From positions 1 through 64,000 of the forward strand of contig JALJCO010001241.1 of assembly GCA_023101725.1 (NCBI GenBank): a stretch of DNA of 64,000 nt, read 5' to 3'. Made by a program: the position numbers and the translations under genes. The notes under the pieces were generated by a model. That model did no database searches. It had not been told where the DNA came from and worked only from the letters and a program-made list of their open reading frames with translations. Every line of letters starts with the position of its first letter. The first letter of the stretch is position 1. Shown piece by piece: positions 11,336-23,700 of this stretch. The stretch comes from Atherinomorus stipes. Taxonomy: Eukaryota; Chordata; Actinopteri; Atheriniformes; Atherinidae.

Positions 11336-12670
11336 CTACCCAAAAAAAACGGGAAAATCGGAATTGGAATATAAAGGGAATTAAAAATGTTAAAATAATA
11401 AAAAATTAAACTTTTATTTCTGGGTGGAAAAAAATAGAAAATGGGGAGAAAGAAAAACAGGTTAAACGGGAGGGGGAGGGGGACGGGAGAGAAAAAACCA
11501 GGGGAAAAAAAAGAAGAAAACGAGGGGAAAACAATTAAGTGGAAGGAAGAAGTGGGGAAGAAAATGTTGTACAAGCCGGAGCGGTGACCACAGCCTAGAG
11601 AAGATGGTCAGGAAAAGGGACTTTCAAAAGTGTGGAGGAACTTCATAAGGAATGGACTGAGGCTGGAGTTACTGCTTCAAGAGAAACAACACGCAGGCAG
11701 ATGCTGGATATGGGCTTCAAATGTATCCTGTTGTAAAGCCACTCCTCAACACCAAGCAACGCCAGAAGCGCCTTACTGTAGCTGGGGTACAGAAAAGAAG
11801 GACTGGTCTGTTGCCCAGTGGTCAAAAGTCCTCTGTTATGATGAGAGCAAGTTTTGCATCTCATTTGGAAACAAAGGTCCCAGAGTCTGGAGGAAGACCG
11901 GAGAGGCGCTAGATAGAAGATGGATGAAGTCCAGTGTTAAGTTTCCCCAGTCTGTGATGACCTGGGGATCCATGTCAGCTGCTGGTGTTGGTCCTCTGAC
12001 CTTCATCAAGTCCAGCATAAACGCAGCCGTCTGCCAGGACATTTTGGAGCACTTCATGCTTGCTTCAGCAGAACCAGCTGTATGGGGATGCAGACTTCAT
12101 CTTCCAGCAGGACTTGGCACCTGCCCACACTGCCAAAACTACAAAATCCTGGTTCAACAACCATGGGATCACCATGCTTGATTGGTCCACAAACTCATCT
12201 GACCTGAACCTCATTGAAAATCTGTGGGGTATTGTCAAGAAAAAGCTAAACAGGAAGAGACCAAACAATAGAGAAGAGCACAGGGCTGTGATTGAAGCAT
12301 GCTGGTCTTCCATAACACCTGAGATATGCTACAAGCTGGTAGCATCCATGCCACGCGGGGTTAAGGCAGTCATTAAAGGGGCCCCCACCAAGAACTAAGT
12401 ACAGATGCAAGATTTTACTTTAGGAGGCCTGATATTTTTGTATTTAAAACCCTTCTCTGATTGATTTTATGCAGGATTCAAATTTTTTGAGTTTCTGAAT
12501 TTGAGGTTTTCTTAAGCTGCAACGTCTAATCAGCAACATCCAAACAAATAAAAGCTTGAAATATATTGATTCACATATTATTTGTCTATACAATATTTAA
12601 ACTGCACCTTTTAATTTGAATTATGGAAATACATGAACTTTTTTTCAGGATATTCTCATTTTGGGGGTAG
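11336..12670 (+). mobile_element. Tc1/mariner-type transposon, degenerate
   Basis: Both ends carry an inverted CTACCC(CC)AAAA motif flanked by TA (TA at 11334-11335 and 12671-12672), as expected for Tc1/mariner. The interior codes on the plus strand for a broken transposase. The 5' quarter (about 11340-11570) is unusually purine-rich and shows no recognisable transposase N-terminus. The element sits between the usp19 promoter and the lamb2 3' end. Confidence 0.8.
11590..12398 (+). pseudogene. Tc1-like transposase pseudogene
   Basis: Fragments in different frames resemble Tc1 transposase: a helix-turn-helix remnant near 11640-11720, KPLLNTKQRQKRL near 11735, SVMTWGSMSAAGVGPLTFIK near 11955, then FIFQQDLAPAHTAKTTKSW and NSSDLNLIENLWGIVKKKL at 12090-12250, ending GAPTKN and a stop at 12398. 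The catalytic Asp (QQD) and Glu (IEN) positions survive. Frame changes near 11760 and 12060 break the gene, so it cannot make an active enzyme. Confidence 0.88.
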
Positions 12671-12929
12671 TAACTATATACAAAGGTAATAAAAAATAAA
12701 TATGAGACAAAGTAGGTGTGATTGCATCTGTTTGCCACTTGTCATTTACATAAACTCTGATTTTATATTTGTATGTTTAACTTTACAACTCCTGTTGCCA
12801 CACAAAGTTTTTGCACTTACTAGCATGATTTTGTTTGTGTTGTTTTTTGTTTAGACCTGCCTTACAGGAGAGGTGTTTGAGTCCCTCTTAACATAGTGTG
12901 TTACTGATGGTAAACTTTGTTACTTCTCA

Positions 12930-13199
12930 GCTCTCTGCAGGTTATTCATCAGCTCCCTTGTGTACTGTAGTTCTGGGAATGTTGCTTACCGTTCTCATGA
13001 TCATTTTGACCACACGGGATGAGATCTTGCATGGAGGGGATTATCAATGGTCTTGTATGTCTTACATTTTTACAATTGCTCCCACAGTTGATTTATTCAC
13101 ACCAACCTGCTTGCCTATTATAGATTCACTCTTCCCAGCCTGGTGCAGGTCTCCAATTTTCTCCCTGGTGTCCTTCGGCAGTGCTTTGGTCTTGGCCAT
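12930..13199 (-). pseudogene. Second Tc1-like transposase relic, N-terminal fragment
   Basis: From the minus-strand ATG at 13199 the frame reads MAKTKALPKDTREKIGDLHQ, then the HTH sequence GKQVGVNKSTVGAI, before a stop near 13060. A frameshifted continuation (TYKTIDNPLH, then KISSRV) follows to about 12930. This is the DNA-binding end of a Tc1-type transposase from a family different from the neighbour at 11336-12670. The catalytic domain is absent. Confidence 0.8.
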
Positions 13200-13299
13200 G
13201 GTTAAGTTAAGAAAAACAGTGCAAAGATTGGAAAGTAGAAAAGGAAAAAGTGGAAGTATTGTCAGGGTGCTGGCAGTCTCCTTGTTCTAACTTTGACAC

Positions 13300-13820
13300 T
13301 TCAGTTGTGTTACAATGTAATAAACTGTTGCGACCATTCTTGTGATTAATTCTGCTCTCATAAAGCCTTTAGAGAGCTACTCCTGCTTTTGAGTGTTACT
13401 AAATTCTGATTTAGTTGAGTCCAGAAAACCTTAAAAAAAAACAAAAAAAAAAAAACAATTTTGGAGGAAGCCCAAATTCCTAAATTAACCCATAGTGGAT
13501 GTGATCTAGGTGGTACCTCGGTTTACTCATTTACCCTTTTTAGTAACTTTACAATCAAGTTGTACATTATTCTCTCCATGCAAACTGAATTAGTTTTACA
13601 CATGCCCAGATTCAGTGATTGGAAAATTATTGCAGTAGGCAGCAACAAAGTTATATGATACAGCTGAGATGGGCAATTTCACATCAATTTGAATACAATC
13701 ATTTGACCACCACCTACATTTTGTAAATGATTGTTACCTTACATCTTTGGTGGCAACTAAAACATGGTGATCCTCAACTGTGCAAACTCTGCAATAAGAA
13801 GCTGAGACACAGTAGTGCAA
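13300..13820. other. Intergenic, no gene seen
   Basis: AT-rich sequence with an A run at 13432-13455. No exon, RNA gene or clear repeat was recognised between the Tc1 relic and the probable lamb2 poly(A) region. Confidence 0.6.
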
Positions 13821-13828
13821 ACAAACAT

Positions 13829-13834
13829 TTTATT
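13829..13834 (-). terminator. lamb2: Candidate lamb2 polyadenylation signal AATAAA
   Basis: The minus strand reads TTGAATAAAATG here, with two further AATAAA copies about 20 bp upstream in the transcript (ATAAATAAAATG) and a T/GT-containing stretch beyond. Other AATAAA sites lie in the 3'UTR (for example near 15018 and 14259), so shorter 3'UTRs are possible. Confidence 0.4.
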
Positions 13835-15595
13835 CAAGAAATGGCACATTTTATTTATTTGAAAGATCCTGTTTTTAAAAAGCAAAGACCAATATTTTTA
13901 AAATAATAATCAGATCTGCCTGAATTCAGAAACATGTACACTTAACATTTCCTTCTATCCTGTTGGCTTCTGACACTTTTAAGCTGATGTTCACTGTATT
14001 TGTTAAACTTTCATTACTGGAAATAATGCTTTTCCTGACAGGCTGCAATAAAACCATAAAAATTCTGAGTAATGATCAGAATAAAAGCACATCAAGGGTT
14101 CTTCATGAATGGTCTTTGTTTTCACAAAAATAGAAATGGGACGTCATACACCCCTCCAGCTTCTGAGGGGGAACATTCACTCTACTTACTTAGCGTAGTT
14201 AGAAGATAGGACGAAATGCAGCATGAAAGAATAGAAAATCAGTTACTGTATTTTGACTTTTTATTTATAAAACTGTACATGCTTTAAGTTACCAGGCTTC
14301 TTTGGGTGTTTTTGCTTTGGTGATCAGGCATGAATGAAGCTCCTGCAGCAGTTAGGTATTTGTAAAAAAAATTTGGCTGTTTTTTTTTTTTTTTTTACAT
14401 ATTTCCAAACACATAAATTCTCAAGTACAAAGAACACTAAAATATATGACCACAATACTGGCAGTATAAGGCACAATTAAATACATCAGTTACAGCAGAT
14501 CTAAAATAATCCATCATAACACATGAGAAAAAAAAAAAAAAAAAAAGTCAGAATTTGTGTAGCAAAGCATCAATTTTGGATTTGTAAAACGTCGTTTTGT
14601 TAGCTGCAGTTCCAGTCTTCATGCTAAATTAAGCACAGTCTCCTAAAGAAGCCGTGAGGATGACCCTGTCCATGCCCTCATCCTCCAAACACAGATGTTA
14701 CAGCTAAACTTGAAAGTCTCATTTTACAGCCAGTGTGTGGTTCATCTTTCTGAGTTGCTGTGAAAAAAATAAACTACTTCAGTTAACTCCTTGATCAAAG
14801 GCCGAAAAACATCCTAAAGCCTCATATTAAAAGAGCAGAAAGTGTTCAGTGTTTGAGAGCATGTAGGACTCAGCTTGGCAGCATGCATCAGCTTTAACAG
14901 GCAGTTTGACATATTCTATCTGCTCTGAGAGCTCCCCTTGTCAGCTTACTCAGCTATTAATCTGGCTGGAATATCAGCACACAGCTATCCTCCCACTCAG
15001 TGAGCAAGTCAAGTAGTTTATTTTCCACATAAAAACGGTCACCATTTGTTTCTTTGTATAAACGCAAAGAAGACCATAACTACATTCCATAACCACATTA
15101 TGTGTGATTTTCTCATGACATCATTGATGTAAAATTCCCGTGAATGTTGCCACCACCAGATAAATCTTTGGATCGGAGCGTTAGGTAGGACATACCCTTC
15201 TCTCGGTATTTTAAAATAAAACTAAACATCACCTGCTTAAGTGAAGTAAACTTTTATGAAGATTTCCTGCACTTAGTACTTAAAAGTTTGAGTTTTCTGC
15301 TTCAAGAAATTTAATAAAAAAGTCATTTAATTTAACTGAATATGTCATCGTACATTAAAAGCAATGTTTTTTTTTAATACACTCCAGTCGATGAGGTTTT
15401 TGTGTTCTCACACTTTCAGAAAATATAATATATATATATATATTTTTTTTTTAAAAAGGCAAACATTTTAAAATGATTTAAAAAAAAACATAAACTTGCA
15501 GTGTTATAAAGCAGTTTTCTCCCAGCTGCATCATTTCTTTTTTTATATTTAAAACTTAAAAGCAAACATTTAAGATTCATTTGCAGAATAAAGGC

Positions 15596-15634
15596 AATAA
15601 TAATAATATTAATAATAATAATAATAATAATAAT
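15596..15634 (+). repeat. (AAT)n microsatellite in lamb2 3'UTR
   Basis: About 13 AAT units with one interruption, 220 bp beyond the lamb2 stop codon on the minus strand. Confidence 0.9.
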
Positions 15635-15853
15635 GTGAACAAATTCAATTTAAAAAATATGTGCTGTGAGACAAACTTTACACATTCAGTCATGCTTATT
15701 TTTATAAATCATGCTGTGATACAACCATTAAAAAACACCAAAAGACAGTTTGAGCATATTATATGCACATTTCATTTCTCCCTAAAAACAGGTTGCTGTA
15801 TCTACAGGCAGAATAACAGTGATGGATGCCTTTTCTTTTGACTTGGAGACGAG

Positions 15854-15990
15854 TTACTGGCATGTGTTGTAGATCTGGATCTGTTTGTTGATATCATTGA
15901 GGATGCCTCTCATCTTGTCCTCCAGGCCGTCCAGCTGCCGAGCTTTCCCTTCCAGCCTTCTCTGGTTCTCCTCATAGTTCTTCTCCAATT
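15854..15990 (-). CDS. lamb2: lamb2 coding exon 34: C-terminus and stop
   Basis: 137 nt with TAA stop at 15854-15856. It encodes [20 protein letters not shown] and [12 protein letters not shown]. The Cys one residue from the end is the conserved cysteine that bonds to the gamma chain in laminin trimers. Confidence 0.97.
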
Positions 15991-17743
15991 CTGTGGGAAT
16001 TAGGATTTTTTGGGAAAGGTTACATAACCAGGGATATTAGCAAATGCGAACGTCTTTTATGCACAGTGAGGGAACACAGTCACATGGTTTTTAACTTCCT
16101 CTTTTCATTACATCACTTTAATCATTTTTCTATTTTTTTTTGTTAAATATTTTCTCTAAAACCGTGTTATATTCAGATTGTTAGTCATAATGAATGCTGA
16201 TAATATCCACAGAGTTGCATTATAAAGAGGATAAACCTGTATTGAAGATGTCATTTATGATAGATTTTTACCTTTAAAGTACATCTCAAGACTTCATGTA
16301 GATTTAATTGATCTAAACTGACTCTACTTTCTTAATCTTAATTTAGTTATAAATTATTGAGAAAAATAAGTAGTTCCATATCAAATTGTCTATTTTACTG
16401 CGTATCTGTCGATGCATATGGGTACGGAAAAATGTATTTGTCTTTATTTGCTCATATTTTCCCTATATTTCAATACATTTTGTTTTGCTGCTATGTAGAA
16501 TTAATCGTTCTTTTTAGCTTTTTTTTTTATATAACACGTGAATCTGTCTCTTTTCTTCTATAAAATGCACAAACACAATAAAGTCATCTACAGAGAGAGA
16601 GGCACAAATAAACAAATGCAAAGATATTAATACCTGCTAGTCTCTGTAGCTTCTTTTGAGCGTCTTTCAGCAGTTCCTTTGCTTCTTCTCTCAGACTTTC
16701 GGCTTTTTTCTTAGCATCCTGCACAGCTTTGGCTTTGGTGTCGACCCGCTGCTGGACTTCATTGTATTTATCTGTCAGCTGGCCGTCTAGAATCTGAGCA
16801 ACAGGTCAGAGAAAAGCTTTTTTATAAAAGTTGTTCTGCTTTTAATGAAATTAAGAAGAAGCGCACACACACACACAGGCGCACACCTGCTTTGCTTCGT
16901 TGGCCTTGTCTCGTGCCATGGTGGCTGTCTCTTCGGCTCGGGCTGCTGCCATGCTGTTGTTGGCGCGTTTGGTTTTTAGGATGTTGATCTCATTTCCCAG
17001 GTTGCCAAGGCGGTCCATGGCATCATTCAGGTCTTTCTCACTGTTAGACGTCTCTGACTCAATCTGTAGAGAATGATTAAGTAAACTGATCACAACACAC
17101 GTAGTTGGATTGTAATGGATTTAAAGACATGATCAAAGGTTAACGCATGTACTGCAGGTCTTTCAAATGCAAACTGCAGATGTTGATATTCTTTAGAACA
17201 ATCATGACTGGTCCTTTGAAACTGATTTCAAAATCACAACAAAACTTGAGCACATCATCTCGGCGAATAACCTCTGCCAGTCGATTCTCAGTCTCCCCAA
17301 TGTCCGCGCTGGCTTTTTCTATGGCCTTCTCTGCTGAAGTCTGTGCAGACTGAGCATCCAGCAGGGCTTGTTTCACCGTCTCTGCTGTGGTCTTCACCCC
17401 CTCAGCCCGATGCCTTAACAACAAAATGTCAAAAACAACAAGTAAAACTACGAATTCCATATAGAAAAAAAAAAAGTTAAGGGGGAAGGGTTAAAGGGAA
17501 AAAAGAGAGGGGATTAAAAGCCCGGAAGAGGAAAGGAAGAGAAAAGATGAAGGGGGAGATAAAGAGGGGAAGAGGGGAAAAGGAAAGAGAAAAGGAGTAA
17601 ATTCTTATTTAAAAAGAGAAGGAAAAGGGAAGGGAAATTTAAAAAAAAAAAAAAAAAAAATAATAATCAAAAAAAGAAAAAAAAAAAAGTGAAAGAAGGA
17701 AAAGAAAAAAAAAAAGAAAAAAAAGAAGAGAAACAAAAAAATG

Positions 17744-17797
<54 letters not shown>

Positions 17798-20700
17798 ATA
17801 AAAAATAAACAATAAAAATTAAAAAAAAAAAATAATAAAAATCAAAACCAAAAAAAAAGAAAAAAAAGAATAAAATACTGTTTAATACAGAAAAGAAAAA
17901 ACTAACAAAAAAAATAAAAAAAGAAAAAAAAAAAAAAAGAAAAAAAAAAAAAAATATGACGGGTGATGAAAAATAATAACCCCCGCAAAAAAAAAAAAAA
18001 TAAAAAAAAGTTAAAAAGAAGGTGAAAAAAAAAAAAAAAAAAAAAATAAAAAAATAATAAAACAAAAAATATATAAAAATAAATAGAGAGACTCAGGAAA
18101 AGATGAAAGGAAAAAAGAGAAGAAAGAGAAAGAAAAGTAGAAAAAAATAAAAAATAGAAAGAAATGAGAAAAATGGGAATAGAGAGGATATGTATAAGGA
18201 TATAAAAGAGAGAAGGGATATAGGATTAAAAAAATTGGAAGAAGGGAAGGAAGAAAGAGGAAGGAAAAGGGAATAGAAGGAAGAAGAAAAAGAAGAAGTG
18301 AAAAATGGGGTAACCCAAAAAGCTTAAAAGGAGGAGAGGATGAGAAAAGGAGAAGAGGGCAAAGATGGAGAAAAGAGAAAAAAAAGGTTAGACACAAAAA
18401 AAAAACAAGAGAATTGAAAAATATAAAGATAATAAAGAGAGGAAGCCCCCCCCACCCCAACCGACCTAAAAAAAAAAAAAAAAATAAAGAAAAACTAAAA
18501 CACCATGACCAGGGCATTTGTTTTAAATCTCTGCTTTCCCTACCTCGCCCTCTTGGCATCCAGCAGTAGCTGCTCCGCCATGCGTACGTCATCCTGTGTC
18601 TGCTGTAGGATGGCATCCACGTTTGAAAGGCTGCGGACCCGCTCCTTGATTTCATCAGCAAGATGTCTGATCTGGAGGGGTGAAGCAGGGATGGAGAGCT
18701 GCAACACGTGGTTTGCAACTGCCTCAATGCTGTCCGGGTCGGCTCCCTCCTCTGTGACAGACATAAACAAGAAGTGCCAGTTAGCAAAAAGATGAAACAA
18801 TGACTATGAGTCAGCATGGAGTCTAAAATCAAGTTTTTATGGCTGTTTTTCATTTGCACGAAGAATATATGAACAGAAACAATGAAAATAAAAATAAACA
18901 CTTTGACCAAAGTGTTAAAACAGGAAATATTAAAATGATGTTTCTCATCTACTGTTTCTGCTCCGAGCTGGAAAATGACAAATTTGAATGACTGCCCAGG
19001 TATGATATTCACGCCATTTTTGAAGAAGAGATGTCTCCATTTTCATCTCAAAGATACAGTACCCAGCTCAGTTGTTGTGTTCTTCTCCAAAACTTCTTTT
19101 TCTACTGAATCGCAACCCCAGCTGCACAGCCAAAGCTGCCGCTATCCAGCTTTATTTATTCACTTACAACCTGTCACTGGGAACATCTCTGATCACATTG
19201 CTTTTTTCCTGGCATTTTGGAAGCTCATCATATTAAAGACTCACGAGTGAGGAAGTCCCTGATCTGTTTGATGAGGTCTCTCAGGTCATTGTTAGAGTGT
19301 TCCACTTTGTTCTTGGTGGTGGTGGCTTTCTCCAGGGCTGCCTGGGCTTTGCCCTTAGCTTCCTCTGCCTTAGTCTTAGCCTCTGCCACCTGCAAAAAAC
19401 AAACAAACAAATAAACATAACAAGACAGTCACAAATAAACTGCCAGAAACAACATAAATCTCTGTTTATTTAAAGATTAAAGTTCTTTCTGAAACAGCTG
19501 GTTGGAGGTCACTGTTGCAGGAAATCTTGTCTCTTGGCTATTCTTGGCTGGCCATAGTAACATCTAATATCATTGTGCGTGGGCGGGCATTATTTCTATA
19601 CCTGCAAGGCAAGGACCCACCCGTTCGCAGCTATCAGGTGAGGACTGTCAGCTTTTAAAAAAAATATTCTTCTGACCTAGCAGCACAAACTACTCTTCTA
19701 TATCAGGTTTGGGTGTGAAAAACACAAACTGGTTTTACCCTGTAGGAGACGTTTTGAGTAATTTTTGACCCAAAAAAATTCTGATCTTTAAAGAATTCAA
19801 AATTTACAAGTTTAAACAAAAGTGCGGGTAGTTTTGTATCACAATAAAGTAATACTATGTTGTTACCTGCTCAAAGAACACACTGTAGGGTGCACTACCT
19901 GTTTAAATTAGTGTAAAACTATGAACAGTCAAGAGTGTTTGTGACTGACTCAAAGCTGTTTAGTGATTTGCTGCTTCATTTTTAAAGAGTAAAGAGTAAA
20001 ATTTAAATAAAAGCAGAGAATAAAAATCTGAAAATCAAAGACAGAATATTACATTTTGAAACTGAAATGTTCATTTAACTTATATTGGCAACATTAACAT
20101 GAGAGTTAATTCCAAATAAAAGTTAATTCCTCCTTAAAATCAAAGTCAGTGTCGAGCTGCTGCTTCAAAACTACAATCAAAATCAAAGCGAAAATAGTCT
20201 CTATTGTGTGGTCTACCATATTGGACCCAAACAGAAACAGGAACCAGAGTTTGTTTACTTCCAGTATAGATAAATACATCACATCCTCCTCCGTCCAATC
20301 AGAGCTCTTCCTAATCCCCAGATCTAAAGTGGAATCAAATGAAGGCAAATAAACATGTTTCCCATGTTAATCTAATTTTGGAATAAATATTTCTATGTAA
20401 ACGTGAAGGACAATACTTTAATTCCAAATTTTTTAGTTTGGAATAGTTAATTCCAAATTAGAAAAAAACATCCTGTAACTATACTCAATGGAAGTGATGT
20501 CAAAGCATAACAATTTATTGATATTTTGCAACATCAGCTATTTTACTAACTCACCTGTTTGAGAAAATATGGACAGAAAGTACTGTAGCTTTATTGTTTC
20601 TTTTCCTATTCTTGCTCCAGTTTAGAAACAATTACTAATATGTTTACTTTCATAATGTGCCAAATGTTTGCACTGTGTGCCAGGTCTTAACTGCAGGTGG

Positions 20701-23700
20701 CATTGTGACATAAATGTGTTTTGGCTCAGTCTTGGAAGCAGGAGCTACTGGCAGCATGCATTGATCCAGAATCTTTAAATATTGTTAAGCATTAATGGTG
20801 CTTTTATAAGTGCTAGAAGTCACCTGTGTTTTCACATGTACTTCATCGACAGACTTCATACAGCTTCATACCTTGTTAAAGAGTCCCTGCATCTCCACCA
20901 TCGCTTTGTTCAGCTCCTTCTCTGCATGTTTGGCTCTTTCCAGAGCATTGTCAGCTACTGCTACAGCACCTTTGCAGTTCAGGCCTCCACAGTGACGGTT
21001 CCCGTCATCGTCACGGCAACCTGCTCCTCCACATGGGCTCTCTCCACAGGGAGCATCACCAGGGGCACCACAGACCTGGAGGTACAGGTATCATCACAAT
21101 GATTAAGTAAATGTGTAGAAGTTAAGAACCAAACAAAAAGACAGGAAATGCACAACAATGAGCAGATTCTGAACATATTGTCTGGAACAAGCTTTATGGA
21201 TGATAATCCAGTGTCCCTTCATTTGGTTGGTAGTTACAAAAATAAACTTTATCAGGTGAAGAACTGCTACAAAGAATAAAGGATGAAATTAGACCTTCTC
21301 ATTGAGCTTCCTCATGTCCAGACCCTGTGCTTTAGCATTGAGGTCTCCTAGCGCACGCTTGTTGGCAGCGTTTTTACGGTTGAAATCGTCCTTCTTTGCA
21401 GTGATGAGGCGCTCGGTACGGCGGCGGGTGTCTGCAGACTGGCTGACTGTGCTGGGCCGTGTGGTTGTGGCTTCATTAGCACGTCGCTCTGCATCGCGAG
21501 AGCGGTTGTAGGAGCTGCGGATGCTGTCGTACGCCCCTGGAGGAAATCATTTGTCGTCAAATTTTAAGTTAAACAACATAATGTTGGAATATGTTTTGAA
21601 TGCTCTGGAATGTTGTTGGATATAGAATGAAAAAGGCGGAAAGAACCGTGAAAGAAATTATCCTCCCCCTTGGTCTCACCTAGGAAGTTTAAGTTTTTGA
21701 GGATATCCAGCTGGCGGTGTAGCTGCTCTGACGTGAGGTTCAGCTCTTTAGCTTCTCTCTCCAGAGCACTCAGCTCTTTGCTTGCCTCAGAGTTGCTGTC
21801 CTGGACTATTGTTAAGTCTCCTTCCAGACGGTTTAATGTATCAGTTGTCTCAGCAATCTGTGCCCTAAGGGACATGACAGTAATGTTGGCTGAGAGAACA
21901 TCCTCTTCAGACAGCAGATTTAATCATAAAAGACATTTTGAGAAAGATAAAATACTGTGGATGCAAATCATTTAAAAACTGGGTTCATACTGAAATACAG
22001 TGTCCAACAAATTTACCTCAGATCTTCAATAAGCTCCATTAGGGCACCGACGGCTGCGGCAGTGGCGTTACGTGCGTTGACAATGGCTTGAGCCTTAGCC
22101 AGTTTCTCCTCCAGGTCTTTGAAGAACTTTTCATAGGGACCAGTGAGCCCAGTGGTCTGAAGCTCATGAGCACGCTCTGCAAGAGCCTTGGTGCGCACCG
22201 CCAAGTCCTGGAAATGAGACAAAATATAAAAGGAAAGGTCATGCTTGGCTCCTACTCATTCAGTTTATTTGGTGTTGGCAGGCAGAGACAAAACTCCCTC
22301 AGTTACATCAAAGCTGCACCTGCACAATACGATCCCAGTCCCCAAAGCACTGGTGACAGGGCTGGCAGTTGGGGAACTGGCCAGAGAAGCCTCTGGCACA
22401 CTGGTCACAGCGAACACCTGACACTCCCTGCTGACAAACGCAGTGGCCAGTCACTCGGTTGCACTGAGATGTCTCTATCCCACGCCAGTCGCAGTCACAA
22501 GCTGGGGGGGGAGGGGGGACGACAGTGGTGATGGAGGGAAGAGAGTCATTTTAATCATTATTTCATCATTATTTTAAGCGTCTTATAGTGTGTGTGTGTG
22601 TGTGTGTGTGCGTGTGTGTGTGTGGTGTGTGCACCAGCAGTAACATGGCTTCTTACGTGGCTCATTAACCTAATGTTTTTTCAGCTAGTTAAGCGAAAGC
22701 TAACTTAACATATTCTTAGCTACATCAGTTAATCCAAAATTCATGTTGTGTTTTCTATAGCTTCACTCACTCTTTACAGGTCATCAATTTAGAAGATACT
22801 AAGCTGCTCCTGATAACCCATAATAATGACGCTCACAGTGGAGTATGTGTTACAGTATATAGTGCAGGGAACACTGAAGTAGGTAAGCTGTGGTTTGGAC
22901 ACAGCCATGACTTCTGTTAACATGTAATTACCACACTAATTAGCAACCTCTGAAATGACCTCAAGCCAACTGGCACACAATTAACTTAGCTTTGCCAAAC
23001 TGTGAATTCATCATTTAGTTTGCTGTGAAGTGAAACCTGTATTTAGTTATCTTTCAAATGTGAAATGTTTAGGGGTGCTTGCTGAAAAATGAGCAAGTTT
23101 CTAACCTCTGCACAGAGTTCTGGGATCTCCCCAGTGGTTCTCTTGACAGTCGGTGCAGGTCTTTCCTCCAAAACCATCTCGACACTGACACTGGCCAGTG
23201 AACTGCAGAAACAGAAATGCACCTCATCAGTTGTGTATTGTGAATATACAGTAATCATACTGTTAACTCTGTAAAGAAATTCCTGAGCTTAGTCTATTTA
23301 AAAAATAACTACTAAAAAATATGAAAACACTGAAGTATGCAATGTAAATTGCATTACACATTAGTGTCACTAAATGATTACACATATTATAAATCATATC
23401 ACATAAACTAATTATACTATTAAAAATGATACAATATTCATTTATCAGCTGTAACATAATGAACACTGGCCAAATATTAAGTAGATCCTCATCATAGCTC
23501 AGAGAGGCCTGAGATTGCAGACATGGATGAAGAACATCAAGTGTGCTGGAGTGACAGGTACCAATCCCATCAACTTCTATCTTAAGAGACTGGAGGCTGT
23601 GTAGACGTCTCAAAGTCTTTTTCACGTTCTTTGAACTCTTCCTAAGACCAGGATCAGACAATAATATTCTCACTGTTACTGAACTGCTCTTTGTAGGTTC

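Larger units (their letters stand above)
13815..15853 (-). other. lamb2: Probable lamb2 3'UTR
   Basis: About 2 kb of AT-rich sequence without coding potential lies between the lamb2 stop (15854-15856) and a cluster of poly(A) signals near 13829-13860. It contains (TA)n at 15427-15442, (AAT)n at 15596-15634 and several A/T homopolymers. The length is inference; transcript data would be needed to fix the end. Confidence 0.5.

Noticed and set aside
18011..19012. 333-codon minus-strand frame, the longest in the window
   Set aside because: Most of it is Phe/Leu/Ser-rich translation of the purine tract; its only real coding part is out of frame with lamb2 coding exon 30.
20106..20462. Possible MITE with TTAATTCCAAAT words at both ends
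   Set aside because: The words occur in mixed orientations and no matching terminal inverted repeat or target duplication could be defined.
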